This document shows, in pieces, positions 1 through 9,402 of a stretch of DNA of 64,000 nucleotides. The position numbers and the translations under genes were made by a program. Position 1 is the stretch's first letter, and every line of letters begins with the position of its first letter. The notes beneath the pieces are model-generated. The model was not told where the DNA came from. It did not search any database and worked only from the letters and a program-made list of their open reading frames with translations. This DNA is from Variovorax sp. YR216 (lineage in GTDB: Bacteria > Pseudomonadota > Gammaproteobacteria > Burkholderiales > Burkholderiaceae_C), in contig NZ_FNRO01000005.1 in assembly GCF_900107745.1 (NCBI RefSeq), positions 186,001 to 250,000 of the forward strand, in the 5' to 3' direction.

Positions 1-1121
1 TGAGGATCTCGTACATCAACAGCGTGTGTGTCCGTCATGACGCCATCTCCAATGCCATTCGCGACGAACTCGGCTTCCTGAATGACGCGGGCTGCAGGGA
101 CGTACATCTCTATGCGCAGGCCTGCGACTATTCCGAGCTGCCGCACACCCGCGTCGACCGGGTCTCAGACATCGCGCTGAGTCCGCATTTTCAAGCGAGT
201 GACATCGTCGTCTTCCATTTCGGCGTGTACTACCCGCTGTTCGACCTGCTTCCGGCCAGCCCCAAGAACTCGAAACGGATTGTCGTTTTCCACAACATCA
301 CACCGAAGGAGTTCGTTCCTTCCCGTGACCACTGGCTGATCGAGAAGTCCTTCGTCCAGTTGGACAACATCCGGTGGGCGGATCGCGTGGTCTGCGACAG
401 CACCAGCAATCTGCGCGTTCTCGAAGATCGCGGCATCACGACGGACGCGGTGGTGGTGCCGCTGGCACTCCACTCAGCGCTGGCCGCGCCCGAGACCAAA
501 CCCAGCTTCGGCGACGACCAGATCCGCATCGCGTTCGTCGGCCGCTTCACTCGCGCCAAGGGACCTCATGATCTTCTTGTCGCCATCGAGCGCGTCCTGT
601 CACAAGAACAAAGTGATTCTGCTTTGCCAAGACGGGTCCGTCTCGATCTCGTCGGCAATCTTCAGTTCTCGGACCCATCGCTGCTTGTTCAGCTGGATCA
701 CGACATCAGTCGGCTACGCGCATCCATCCCGCAACTCGAAATCCATTTGCAGGGAAATGCGTCGGATCACGTCAAGCATTCGATCCTCGGGTCCGCGGAC
801 ATCTTCGTGCTGCCCACCTACCATGAGGGTTTCTGCGTTCCCATCATTGAGGCCATCGCGAGCGGCTGCAGCGTCATCGCCTACGGAAACTCGAATGTTC
901 CGGCCATCTGCGGCGGTCTGGCTCGACTGGTGCAGACGGCTGACATCGACGCATTGGCCGGCGCTGTGGCATCCGGCATGGCGCAGGTTCGCGCGCATGA
1001 CTGGCGTCAGGGCGAAGCATCGGGGTATCGCCGGTATCTGCACAACGCGAGAACGCACGTGGCGCAGTTCGCGCCAGTGGTTGTGGCGCGCCGATTCCTA
1101 GATGCCCTGTCGTTGGCATGA
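1..1121 (+). CDS. GT4-type glycosyltransferase (first base of start codon lies outside window)
   Basis: This is a GT-B fold glycosyltransferase of family 4, which transfers a sugar from a nucleotide-sugar donor, probably onto a cell-surface glycan. The reading frame is open from the first bases. The window begins with TG, followed in frame by codons for RISYINS, so the real start is almost certainly an ATG whose A is one base before the window; the full protein would be 373 residues. An internal GTG at 24 would cut off the first beta strand. Visible motifs are the donor-domain start IAFVGRFTRAKGP and the late block PTYHEGFCVPIIEAIASG, which holds the EX7E pattern of retaining GT4 enzymes. The acceptor and donor sugars cannot be read from the sequence. 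The gene ends 20 bp before the RNase P RNA, which is on the opposite strand. Confidence 0.85.
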   Translation, partial: RISYINSVCVRHDAISNAIRDELGFLNDAGCRDVHLYAQACDYSELPHTRVDRVSDIALSPHFQASDIVVFHFGVYYPLFDLLPASPKNSKRIVVFHNITPKEFVPSRDHWLIEKSFVQLDNIRWADRVVCDSTSNLRVLEDRGITTDAVVVPLALHSALAAPETKPSFGDDQIRIAFVGRFTRAKGPHDLLVAIERVLSQEQSDSALPRRVRLDLVGNLQFSDPSLLVQLDHDISRLRASIPQLEIHLQGNASDHVKHSILGSADIFVLPTYHEGFCVPIIEAIASGCSVIAYGNSNVPAICGGLARLVQTADIDALAGAVASGMAQVRAHDWRQGEASGYRRYLHNARTHVAQFAPVVVARRFLDALSLA

Positions 1122-1140
1122 GACCGGATCGAAAAATAGT

Positions 1141-1476
1141 GTGAAGCACGCCTATAAGCCGGATTCTGTGCATCGGCGCTCTTTCGAGACGCCGATGTGA
1201 CCGCCATTACTCTGGGCCGCCTGTCACCAGACGGCTCGGTGCCACCTACCCGCCAGCTCTGCGGAACCACATCGACGCTGGCCTACTTGGTGTTGCTGCG
1301 CGCAGAGATTGCCCGTTTCACCCGACCGGAGTTGCCCCCGCTCGACTCGTCTCTGTTGCTCTGATCCTCACCTCGCGGTGGAGAGCCGTTAGCTCCTGCG
1401 CTGTCCTGTGCAGTCCGGACGTTCCTCCAGTGCGCTCTTTCGAGACATGCACCAGCGGCGGTCCGGCGTGCTTCAC
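1141..1476 (-). ncRNA. rnpB: RNase P RNA (bacterial class A)
   Basis: This is the catalytic RNA of ribonuclease P, which trims tRNA 5' leaders. Read on the minus strand, the conserved GAGGAA.GTCCGGAC block lies near the 5' end (about 1415-1436). The 3' part carries the complements of ATAAGCCGG.TTCTGT (1151-1168) and of CCTAC, which are typical of the distal conserved core. The two ends pair perfectly: GTGAAGCACGC at 1141-1151 is complementary to 1466-1476, forming helix P1. The length of about 336 nt fits type A. An open frame that would extend cysK upstream to 1408 overlaps this RNA and is rejected for that reason. Confidence 0.95.
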
Positions 1477-1539
1477 ACGGGGATTATCGCCACAATGGCG
1501 CTCCCGTTCACTCATCGCTCAAGCCCGGGGCAAGCAACC

Positions 1540-2460
<921 letters not shown>

Positions 2461-2466
2461 GAAACG

Positions 2467-2487
2467 GGCTCGCCGCGGGAGCGAGCC
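2467..2487 (+). terminator. Hairpin downstream of cysK
   Basis: GGCTCGC (2467-2473) and GCGAGCC (2481-2487) form a perfect 7-bp GC-rich stem with a 7-nt loop, starting 7 bp after the cysK stop. The T tract after it is weak (TTAT), so termination may be partial. Confidence 0.5.
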
Positions 2488-2527
2488 TTATGATTCGCAC
2501 CCTGCTTGATAACCACAAGCCCACGAC

Positions 2528-4189
2528 ATGCTGCGAATTTCTGAAATCAAACTGCCGCTCGACCATGACGAAGCGGCCCTCTCTCACGCCGTCAACGCCC
2601 TGCTGGGCACGCCGCCCGGCGCGGTGAGCGCGATCAAGGTCTACAAGCGCAGCTTCGATGCGCGCAAGGTGCAACTGCTGCAGGTCTATATCCTCGATGT
2701 GGCCTTCGCGGACCCGGCGCTCGAAGCGCAGTTGCTCGCCCGGTTCGCCGAGAACCCCCGCGTGGCGCCGACGCCCGACATGGCGTGGCACCCGCCCGCC
2801 CAGGCCCCCGCCGGGCTCGCACTGCGTCCGGTGGTGGTCGGCTTCGGCCCCTGCGGCATCTTCGCCGCGCTCGCGCTTGCGCAGATGGGCTTCAAGCCGA
2901 TCGTGCTGGAGCGCGGCAAGACGGTGCGCGAGCGCACGAAGGACACCTGGGGCCTCTGGCGCAAGGGCGTGCTGAACCCCGAGTCGAACGTGCAGTTCGG
3001 CGAAGGCGGCGCCGGCACCTTTTCCGACGGCAAGCTCTACAGCCAGATCAAGGACCCGCGCTTCCTCGGCCGCAAGGTGATGGAGGAGTTCGTCAAGGCC
3101 GGCGCGCCGCCGGAGATCCTCTACGTCGCGCATCCGCACATCGGCACCTTCAAGCTGGTGAAGGTGGTCGAGAACATCCGCGAGCAGATCATCGAACTCG
3201 GCGGCGAGATCCGCTTCGAACAGCGCGTGACCGACGTGCTGGTCGAGGACGGACCGGACGGCAAACACTTGCGCGGCCTGACGGTGCTCGACCAGCGCAC
3301 CGGCCAGACCAGCGAACTGCGCGCCGACCAGGTGGTGATGGCGCTCGGCCACAGCTCCCGCGACACCTTCGCGATGCTGCACGAGCGCGGCGTCGACATC
3401 GAGGCCAAGCCCTTCTCGATCGGCTTTCGCGTGGAGCATCCGCAGGGCCTGATCGACCGTGCGCGCTGGGGCCGACATGCCGGGCATCCGCTGCTGGGCG
3501 CGGCCGACTACAAGCTGGTGCATCACGCGAGCAACGGGCGATCGGTCTACAGCTTCTGCATGTGCCCCGGCGGCACCGTCGTCGCGGCGACGAGCGAGCC
3601 GGGCCGTGTCGTGACCAACGGCATGAGCCAGTACTCGCGCAACGAGCGCAATGCCAACGCCGGCATCGTGGTGGGCATCGAGCCGAGCGACTACCCGGGC
3701 TGGGAAGACGGCCGTACCGGTTCGCCGCTCGCGGGCATCGAGTTGCAGCGGTCGCTGGAATCGAACGCCTACGTGCTCGGCGGCAGCAACTACCGCGCGC
3801 CGGGGCAGCTGGTGGGCGACTTCATTGCGGGCAAGCCGTCGACTGCGCTCGGCAGCGTCGAGCCGTCCTACAAGCCGGGCGTGACGCTCGGCGATCTGCA
3901 CGCCGCACTGCCCACCTACGCGATCGAAGCGATGCGCGAAGCCTTCCCGGCCTTCGGCCGCAAGATCAAGGACTTCGACCTGCACGACGCGGTGCTGACC
4001 GGCGTCGAGACGCGCACCTCGTCGCCGATCCGGATCGGGCGCGGCGACGACTTCCAGAGCCTCAACCTGCGTGGCCTCTACCCGGCCGGTGAAGGCGCGG
4101 GGTATGCGGGCGGGATTCTGTCGGCGGGCGTCGACGGTCTGAAGGTGGCCGAAGCGGTGGCGCGGACCATCGCCGCGCAAGCCGCCTGA
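2528..4189 (+). CDS. NAD(FAD)-utilising dehydrogenase, COG2509 family
   Basis: This is a 553-residue flavoprotein of the uncharacterised FAD-dependent dehydrogenase family COG2509. After an N-terminal region of about 95 residues, the dinucleotide-binding motif GFGPCGIFAALALAQ begins near residue 102, followed by the acidic strand end VLERG. The block FGEGGAGTFSDGKL is a strong family signature. Near the C-terminus the flavin-binding segment LYPAGEGAGYAGGI resembles the last FAD motif of the HI0933/GidA-like superfamily. No signal peptide or membrane segment is visible, so it should be cytoplasmic. The physiological substrate is not known for this family. It stands alone between two terminators and its expression is probably independent of cysK. 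Confidence 0.8.
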   Translation: MLRISEIKLPLDHDEAALSHAVNALLGTPPGAVSAIKVYKRSFDARKVQLLQVYILDVAFADPALEAQLLARFAENPRVAPTPDMAWHPPAQAPAGLALRPVVVGFGPCGIFAALALAQMGFKPIVLERGKTVRERTKDTWGLWRKGVLNPESNVQFGEGGAGTFSDGKLYSQIKDPRFLGRKVMEEFVKAGAPPEILYVAHPHIGTFKLVKVVENIREQIIELGGEIRFEQRVTDVLVEDGPDGKHLRGLTVLDQRTGQTSELRADQVVMALGHSSRDTFAMLHERGVDIEAKPFSIGFRVEHPQGLIDRARWGRHAGHPLLGAADYKLVHHASNGRSVYSFCMCPGGTVVAATSEPGRVVTNGMSQYSRNERNANAGIVVGIEPSDYPGWEDGRTGSPLAGIELQRSLESNAYVLGGSNYRAPGQLVGDFIAGKPSTALGSVEPSYKPGVTLGDLHAALPTYAIEAMREAFPAFGRKIKDFDLHDAVLTGVETRTSSPIRIGRGDDFQSLNLRGLYPAGEGAGYAGGILSAGVDGLKVAEAVARTIAAQAA

Positions 4190-4192
4190 ACG

Positions 4193-4217
4193 AAAAAAGC
4201 CGCCCGAAGGCGGCTTT
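4193..4217. terminator. Bidirectional intrinsic terminator
   Basis: AAGCCGCC (4197-4204) pairs with GGCGGCTT (4209-4216) across a CGAA tetraloop. It is preceded by a run of As and followed by Ts, so it can stop transcription from both the FAD dehydrogenase (plus) and htpX (minus), which converge here. Confidence 0.85.
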
Positions 4218-4241
4218 GGCTTTGTCGAGCGGGCCCTTTGA

Positions 4242-5120
4242 TCAGGCCTGCTGCGAAGCTTGCAGCGCAGCAATGCGCTGTTCGATCGGCGGGTGCGTCG
4301 CGAACAGGCTGCCCAGCTTGCCGGTGATACCCATCGCCTCGACCGACTTCGGCAGCTCGCCCGCAGGCAGGCCACCGAGGCGGGCCAGTGCGTTCACCAT
4401 CGGCTGCTTGCGGCCCATGAGCTGCGCGGAGCCTGCGTCGGCACGGAACTCCCGCTGGCGCGAGAACCAGGCGACGACGATCGCGGCGGCGAAGCCGAGC
4501 ACGATGTCCAGCACGATCGTGGTCACGAAGTAGCCGATGCCGGGACCCGAGGAACGGTCGTCGCCGCGGCGCAGGAAGCTGTCGACCGCATAGCCGATCA
4601 CGCGCGAGAGGAACACGACGAAGGTGTTCATCACGCCCTGGATCAGCGTCATCGTGACCATGTCGCCGTTGGCGACGTGCGCGATTTCGTGGCCGATCAC
4701 GGCCTCGACTTCCTCGCGGGTCATGTTCTGCAGCAGGCCGGTGGAGACCGCGACCAGCGACGAATTCTTGAACGCACCGGTGGCGAAGGCATTGGGCTCG
4801 CCTTCGAAGATGCCGACCTCCGGCATGCCGATGCCGGCCTTGTCGGCAAACTTCTTGACCGTCTGAACGATCCAGGCCTCATCGGGCGACTGCGGATCGT
4901 TGATGATGCGAACGCCCGCCGACCACTTGGCCATCGGCTTGCTGATCAGGAGCGAGATGATCGCGCCGCCGAAGCCCATGACGAGCGCAAAGCCCAGCAG
5001 CGCGCCAAGGTTCAGCCCATTGGCGGTGAGGAAGCGATTGACGCCAAGCAGGCTCGCGACGATGCCGAGCACCGCCACGACCAGGACGTTGGTCAGCACA
5101 AACAGAAGGATGCGTTTCAA
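4242..5120 (-). CDS. htpX: Membrane zinc protease HtpX
   Basis: HtpX is an inner-membrane M48 metalloprotease that degrades misfolded membrane proteins under stress, in parallel with FtsH. The zinc site HEIAH is at about residues 144-148, with the third ligand expected in the following FRADAGSA segment. Two N-terminal hydrophobic helices (about residues 1-60) and two more after the HEIAH site match the family topology. I chose the TTG start at 5120 because it gives the standard N-terminus (M)[10 protein letters not shown] and 292 residues, and because ACGGAG lies about 10 bp upstream. An in-frame ATG at 5150 would add ten atypical residues. It converges on the FAD dehydrogenase over a shared terminator. 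Confidence 0.9.
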   Translation of the reverse strand: MKRILLFVLTNVLVVAVLGIVASLLGVNRFLTANGLNLGALLGFALVMGFGGAIISLLISKPMAKWSAGVRIINDPQSPDEAWIVQTVKKFADKAGIGMPEVGIFEGEPNAFATGAFKNSSLVAVSTGLLQNMTREEVEAVIGHEIAHVANGDMVTMTLIQGVMNTFVVFLSRVIGYAVDSFLRRGDDRSSGPGIGYFVTTIVLDIVLGFAAAIVVAWFSRQREFRADAGSAQLMGRKQPMVNALARLGGLPAGELPKSVEAMGITGKLGSLFATHPPIEQRIAALQASQQA

Positions 5121-5174
5121 GTTGATTTCTCCGTGAGGCAAACGTGGCACAGATGGGGGCCGGACCGGCCCGCT

Positions 5175-5984
5175 TCAAGCTGCGCCGCCGTCGCAGGGAC
5201 TGGGGGTTGGACTTCGTTCTGCGTCCCTGCGTGGACGAAAGACTTCCGAATCATCATAGAAGGAAAAGTTCTCGTTTTGAACGCACCAGCCTGGCACACC
5301 GAGCACCGGCAACGGGGTGAAAGGCTTGGTCGCCAGATGCGCAGGGTGGAGCGAAGCGGCAATGGTCGCATCGTCCAAAGCGCCCGATGTCATTTCCCCC
5401 GGCGCGATGAGGACATGGGCGGTTGCCGCCTTGCGCGGCACGGTCAGCTTCTCGAGCAAGGCATGGCCGAAGACGAGCAATCGCGCCTCGCGCCACAACG
5501 GTCGATGCGTGACGAAAAGGCCTCGCCAATCGCGGGCGCGCAAGACATCCCACAGCGGCTTGGGCGCATCGAGCACGGCGCCGTTCTCGTCGAACAGCGT
5601 CAGCGCATCGCGCAGCGGCCCGCGCGTGGCGCCGATTCCGTCACGCGCGATCTCGGCGGCCTGCAGTTCGTTGAGTCGCCGCTTGCTTTCGGGATAGTGC
5701 AGCCAGACCAACCCATTGAAGAAGTCGTGCAGGTTGTCGCGCGTGGGGACGCACGCGGTTCGATGGATGAAGGCTTCGTAGGCCTCGCCCGGCGGCGCGC
5801 TGTCCCCGGGCACGAACCGCAGCGGGCCCGAAGCCAGCGCGATGGATGCCGATTCACCCGAGAGCGCTTCGCTGACGCTGGTACCCTGCGCCACCTTCGC
5901 AGCGACGTTCGACACGCGCGCAGCGTAGGTCGCCATCCAGGGCGCGCTCGTATCGAAGCCCCAGACGTCGGCGGATGCGCTCAC
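5175..5984 (-). CDS. DUF3025 domain protein
   Basis: This 269-residue protein belongs to the DUF3025 family, which is common in beta- and gammaproteobacteria and has no assigned reaction. The recognisable core includes PTRDNLHDFFNGLVWLHYP and LTLFDENGAV, both family hallmarks. No signal peptide or membrane segment is seen. The GTG start overlaps the stop of the NYN gene in a GTGA quartet, so it is translationally coupled as the last gene of a pyrC-NYN-DUF3025 operon. The aromatic- and Asp/His-rich FFNGLVWLHYP block looks like it could form a catalytic pocket, but that is inference. Confidence 0.75.
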   Translation of the reverse strand: MSASADVWGFDTSAPWMATYAARVSNVAAKVAQGTSVSEALSGESASIALASGPLRFVPGDSAPPGEAYEAFIHRTACVPTRDNLHDFFNGLVWLHYPESKRRLNELQAAEIARDGIGATRGPLRDALTLFDENGAVLDAPKPLWDVLRARDWRGLFVTHRPLWREARLLVFGHALLEKLTVPRKAATAHVLIAPGEMTSGALDDATIAASLHPAHLATKPFTPLPVLGVPGWCVQNENFSFYDDSEVFRPRRDAERSPTPSPCDGGAA

Positions 5985-6703
5985 GACCGCATGGGGCCGA
6001 CGTACTGCACCTTGTTGGGCGTCTTCTCGGGTGTCAGCAGGAACAGCTCGGGATGCTTCTTGAACAGCTTCGGCGAGCTCGCGCTCTTGCCCAGGAGCTT
6101 GGCGGCGCGCAGCCGTTCGGCAGCCAGATTGAGTTCGACCTTGTTGCCCGTCGCCAATTCGACCACCGCGTCGAGGATGCGAACCACCTCGTCGGGCAGA
6201 TCCGGAACACTTGGCGCGGGTGGCGGAGCGACCTTGGCCCGTCGGGTGCGCTTGGCCGGCACGGCCTTCTTCGGAACCTGGTGATGCAGGAGATCGACGA
6301 AGCTGTCGTAGATCGCCACGGTGTCATCGCCCGTCTTGCCCTGCTGGCCGATGCCGCAGACACGGCAGCCCTTCTCGCGCAGCCTGATCACCAGCGGCGC
6401 GAAGTCCGAATCCGACGACACCAGCACCACCACATCCGGCCGCTCGGCGATCACGAGGTCCATGGCATCGACCGCCATCGCGATGTCGGTGCTGTTCTTG
6501 CCGGCGGAGATGTTGACCATCGGCCGCACCGAGAGGCGCTTGAAGAGACCGTGCTGCTTGAGCGCCGTCTCCACGTTGCAGTACGCCCGCCGCACATGGA
6601 TGCTGCCGTATTCGGCCTTCGTGAGTTGCACGGCCTGCTCGATCACGTCAGCCGATACGTTGTCGGCGTCGATCAGCAGGGCCACGCACAGCGGGGCGTT
6701 CAC
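5981..6703 (-). CDS. NYN (PIN-like) domain putative RNase with C-terminal LOTUS-like region
   Basis: The N-terminal 150 residues form a NYN domain of the LabA/DUF88 type, a PIN-like fold often linked to metal-dependent RNA cleavage. The acidic residues of [23 protein letters not shown] and SSDSDFAPL sit where the family keeps its metal ligands, so the active site looks intact. A basic linker ([16 protein letters not shown]) leads to a C-terminal helical segment that resembles an OST-HTH/LOTUS RNA-binding domain; this part is my inference. The GTG start overlaps the pyrC stop and its own stop overlaps the next GTG, both as GTGA quartets, which implies coupled translation. A role in RNA turnover is plausible; the targets are unknown. 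Confidence 0.75.
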   Translation of the reverse strand: MNAPLCVALLIDADNVSADVIEQAVQLTKAEYGSIHVRRAYCNVETALKQHGLFKRLSVRPMVNISAGKNSTDIAMAVDAMDLVIAERPDVVVLVSSDSDFAPLVIRLREKGCRVCGIGQQGKTGDDTVAIYDSFVDLLHHQVPKKAVPAKRTRRAKVAPPPAPSVPDLPDEVVRILDAVVELATGNKVELNLAAERLRAAKLLGKSASSPKLFKKHPELFLLTPEKTPNKVQYVGPMRS

Positions 6704-7740
6704 ACCATTCTCCAGCCGACGGTTTCACCGCCGCGCAGCGGCTTCAGCGTTGCATCGCCGTAGGGCACGGTCTCGGGCACGGTCCAGTTTTCGCGGCGCA
6801 GGGTGACGGTGCCCTTGTTGCGCGGCAGGCCGTAGAAGTCCGCACCATGAAAGCTCGCGAATCCTTCGAGCTTGTCGAGCGCGCCGGCCTTGTCGAAGGC
6901 TTCGGCGTACAGCTCCAGCGCGGTGAGGCCGGTGTAGCAGCCCGCGCAGCCGAGCGCATGCTCCTTGAGGTGCGCGGGATGCGGCGCGCTGTCGGTGCCG
7001 AGGAAAAAGCGATCACTGCCGCTGGTGGCCGCTTCGACCAGCGCGACGCGATGCGTCTCGCGCTTGAGCACCGGCAGGCAGTAGTAGTGCGGCCGGATGC
7101 CGCCGGTGAAGATCGCGTTGCGGTTGTAGAGCAGATGGTGCGCGGTGATCGTCGCGGCGGTGAAGCGGCTCGCGTCGCGCACGTAGTGCGCGCCTTCCAT
7201 CGTCGTGAGGTGTTCGAACACCACCTTGAGTTCGGGAAAGTCGCGGCGCAGCGGAATCATGACGCGGTCGATGAACACCGCTTCGCGGTCGAAGAGGTCG
7301 ACCGCCGGATCGGTCACCTCGCCGTGCACCAGCAGCAGCAAGCCGTGCTTCTGCATCGCTTCGAGCGTCGCGTAGGTCTTGCGGATGTCGGTGACGCCGG
7401 CATCGCTGTTGGTCGTCGCGCCGGCGGGGTAGAGCTTGAGGGCACGCACGCCGGCGTCGGCAGCGCGCTGGATCTCGTCGGGCGGCAGGTTGTCGGTGAG
7501 GTAGAGCGACATCACCGGCTCGAAATCCGTGCCGGCAGGCACCGCGGCGCGGATGCGCTCGCGGTACGCCACGGCCTGCTCGGCGGTGGTCACCGGCGGA
7601 CGCAGGTTCGGCATGATCAGCGCGCGGCCGAACTGGCGTGCGGAATGCGGGACCACGGCTTCGAGCGCGGCGCCATCGCGCACATGCAGGTGCCAGTCGT
7701 CGGGGCGGGTGATGGTGAGGGTGTCGACGGGGCTGTTCAT
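6700..7740 (-). CDS. pyrC: Dihydroorotase
   Basis: PyrC catalyses reversible cyclisation of carbamoyl-aspartate to dihydroorotate, step three of pyrimidine synthesis, in the cytoplasm. The zinc-binding HxH lies in [10 protein letters not shown] near the N-terminus, and the lysine that is carbamylated in this family is in [21 protein letters not shown] and the later LGTDSAPH, containing the catalytic Asp, are also present. With the ATG at 7740 the protein has 346 residues, close to the 348 of E. coli class II dihydroorotase. An ATG at 7758 would add only six residues. It heads an overlapping operon with the NYN and DUF3025 genes. Confidence 0.93.
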   Translation of the reverse strand: MNSPVDTLTITRPDDWHLHVRDGAALEAVVPHSARQFGRALIMPNLRPPVTTAEQAVAYRERIRAAVPAGTDFEPVMSLYLTDNLPPDEIQRAADAGVRALKLYPAGATTNSDAGVTDIRKTYATLEAMQKHGLLLLVHGEVTDPAVDLFDREAVFIDRVMIPLRRDFPELKVVFEHLTTMEGAHYVRDASRFTAATITAHHLLYNRNAIFTGGIRPHYYCLPVLKRETHRVALVEAATSGSDRFFLGTDSAPHPAHLKEHALGCAGCYTGLTALELYAEAFDKAGALDKLEGFASFHGADFYGLPRNKGTVTLRRENWTVPETVPYGDATLKPLRGGETVGWRMV

Positions 7741-7788
7741 GGGGCCGGATTGTCCCATCGCGCCGCCCCGGCGCCTGGAAACAAATGT

Positions 7789-8358
7789 TCAGTCGTTCGA
7801 CGCGAAGACGCGGCTCAGCACCGAGCGACGCCGGGGCGCGGGCGCGGCCGTGATCTGCGCCGCCTTGAACTGCGCGTAGGCGGCGCGCTCCGCGTGCAGC
7901 ACGGCTTCGAGCGCTTCGAGGCTGGGACGGTCGTACGCCCACATGCCGCTGACCGCGAAGTGCGCTTCCTTGCCGCGAAGCGGCTTCGGCGCGACCTGGA
8001 CGTTCCGCGCGCCGATGCTCTGCAGCAGGTCCGCGCGGGCTTGCGCCAGATAGGCCTGCCGGCCCTCGAAGCCGTCGATGTCGCGGCCCAGCATGATCTC
8101 GATGCCACTGATCGCCTCGTAGGTGGTGGCCACGAAGTTGACCACTTCCGCGATGACGAGCTTCGCGATGCGTCTGGCCAGGAAGTCCGCCTGATTGGTC
8201 GCCTCGAAATCGCCCAGCAGGATCTCGTCGCCTGTAGCCGCAAGCACGACCGTTCGTACGATTCCCACGCTGGCAGCACCGTCCAGCACCTCGATCGGCG
8301 TGCCGAGCACGTACGCATCCGACCCAGGGCTCCTCATCGTCAGGTTTTCGAAGCTCAT
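7789..8358 (-). CDS. Hypothetical protein coupled to the LysR gene
   Basis: I do not recognise this 189-residue protein. Its start ATG overlaps the stop of the LysR gene in an ATGA quartet, so the two are co-translated. No signal peptide or membrane helix is evident. The sequence alternates hydrophobic strands (VGIVRTVVLA, DEILLGDFEA) with an amphipathic helical middle and ends in a basic tail (PAPRRRSVLSRVF). The open frame continues upstream across the LysR gene, but that part is an out-of-frame shadow. Its position as a regulator-coupled gene facing away from the beta-oxidation operon suggests a related role, which is only inference. Confidence 0.65.
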   Translation of the reverse strand: MSFENLTMRSPGSDAYVLGTPIEVLDGAASVGIVRTVVLAATGDEILLGDFEATNQADFLARRIAKLVIAEVVNFVATTYEAISGIEIMLGRDIDGFEGRQAYLAQARADLLQSIGARNVQVAPKPLRGKEAHFAVSGMWAYDRPSLEALEAVLHAERAAYAQFKAAQITAAPAPRRRSVLSRVFASND

Positions 8359-9266
8359 GCCTGCGATGCTACTGGAGAGGCGCCTCGGACCCTGGCGAGG
8401 ATGAAATCGATGAAGGTGCGCGTGGCCCGCGTGTGCTGCCGGTTGGGCATGTAGAGCATGTACATCTGCGTGCCGAAGATGCTGAGCCGCCAGTCGTCGA
8501 GCGTGGTCAGCACATCGCCGCGCCGCACGTCGTCGTTCATGAGGTAGTCGGGCACGAGGCCGATGCCGAGCCCCGCAAGGATCGCTTGCCGCAGGAAAAG
8601 GAAGTTCTCCGAGATCAGCGTCGGCTCCAGCACCACTTCGCGTCGTTCCTCGCCCTGGTAGGCCGCGACGCGCAGCTGGCGCCCGATGACCGCGGCAGTG
8701 ACCACCGGCGCGGACTGCAGTTCGTCGAGTTGCATCGGCAAGCCGTGCTGCGCCGCGTATTCGCGCGACGCGCAAGCGACGTAGCGCACCGGGCCGAGAT
8801 CGCGCGCGACGAGGTTCTGTGGCGGCTCCGGGATCACGCGGATCGCGATGTCGACTTCGTCGCGCAGCAGGTCCTCGATGCGGTTCTCGAACAGCACGTC
8901 GAGCACGATGCCCGGGTACTGGCGCTTGAAGTCGATCAGCCATTCGGACATCACGATCTGCCCGTAGCCGCTCGGCACGCTCAGGCGGACCCGGCCGAGC
9001 AGGCTCTGCCCGAGGGTGGTGACCGACTCGCGTGCCGCCGCGAGCTCGCTCTGGATGGCAAGACCGTGCTGGTACAGCCGCAGCCCGATCTCGGTCGGCT
9101 CCGCGCGGCGCGTGGTGCGGCGCACGAGCTGGGCGCCCACCGAACGCTCCAGCTGGTTCAGGTGGTAGCTCACGTTCGCACGGGTCATCTTGAGCCGGCG
9201 CGCGGCCTCGCTGAGGTTGCCGGCGTCCAGGATTTCGACGAGGAGAGTGAGCGATTGCAGATCCAT
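8355..9266 (-). CDS. LysR-type transcriptional regulator
   Basis: This 303-residue regulator has an N-terminal winged helix-turn-helix (residues about 1-60; LSEAARRLKMTRANVSYHLNQLE) and a C-terminal periplasmic-binding-like co-inducer domain. It is transcribed divergently from the FadB-like gene that heads a long beta-oxidation operon, the usual arrangement for a LysR regulator and its target. A perfect 19-bp dyad (9280-9298) lies 13 bp upstream of its start. The recognition helix reads TRANVSYHLNQLE rather than the common SQPAVSRHIRALE, so its DNA target may differ from standard LysR boxes. The likely inducer is an acid or CoA ester handled by the neighbouring operon. Confidence 0.85.
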   Translation of the reverse strand: MDLQSLTLLVEILDAGNLSEAARRLKMTRANVSYHLNQLERSVGAQLVRRTTRRAEPTEIGLRLYQHGLAIQSELAAARESVTTLGQSLLGRVRLSVPSGYGQIVMSEWLIDFKRQYPGIVLDVLFENRIEDLLRDEVDIAIRVIPEPPQNLVARDLGPVRYVACASREYAAQHGLPMQLDELQSAPVVTAAVIGRQLRVAAYQGEERREVVLEPTLISENFLFLRQAILAGLGIGLVPDYLMNDDVRRGDVLTTLDDWRLSIFGTQMYMLYMPNRQHTRATRTFIDFILARVRGASPVASQA

Positions 9267-9279
9267 GCAAGCCCGATTC

Positions 9280-9298
9280 TGTCAAAAATTCTTTGACA
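9280..9298. promoter_or_regulatory. Perfect 19-bp dyad in the LysR/FadB divergent intergenic region
   Basis: TGTCAAAAATTCTTTGACA consists of two 7-bp arms, TGTCAAA (9280-9286) and TTTGACA (9292-9298), around an AATTC centre. Two further TGTCAA half-like motifs follow at about 9302 and 9318. The site lies between divergent genes and is a good candidate operator for the adjacent LysR protein. It may also overlap the regulator's own promoter. Confidence 0.6.
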
Positions 9299-9402
9299 GT
9301 CTGTCAATCGCGAATGCAATTGTCAAAGGCGCCCGCGAGCCCAAGAATCCGAGGTTCACCCTCAAGGAACCGTTCTGGTTCGCGCCCTCGGAGACACACT
9401 GC

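Noticed and set aside
1408-1539. 44-codon N-terminal extension of cysK
   Set aside because: It lies partly within RNase P RNA and is absent from the normal CysK N-terminus.
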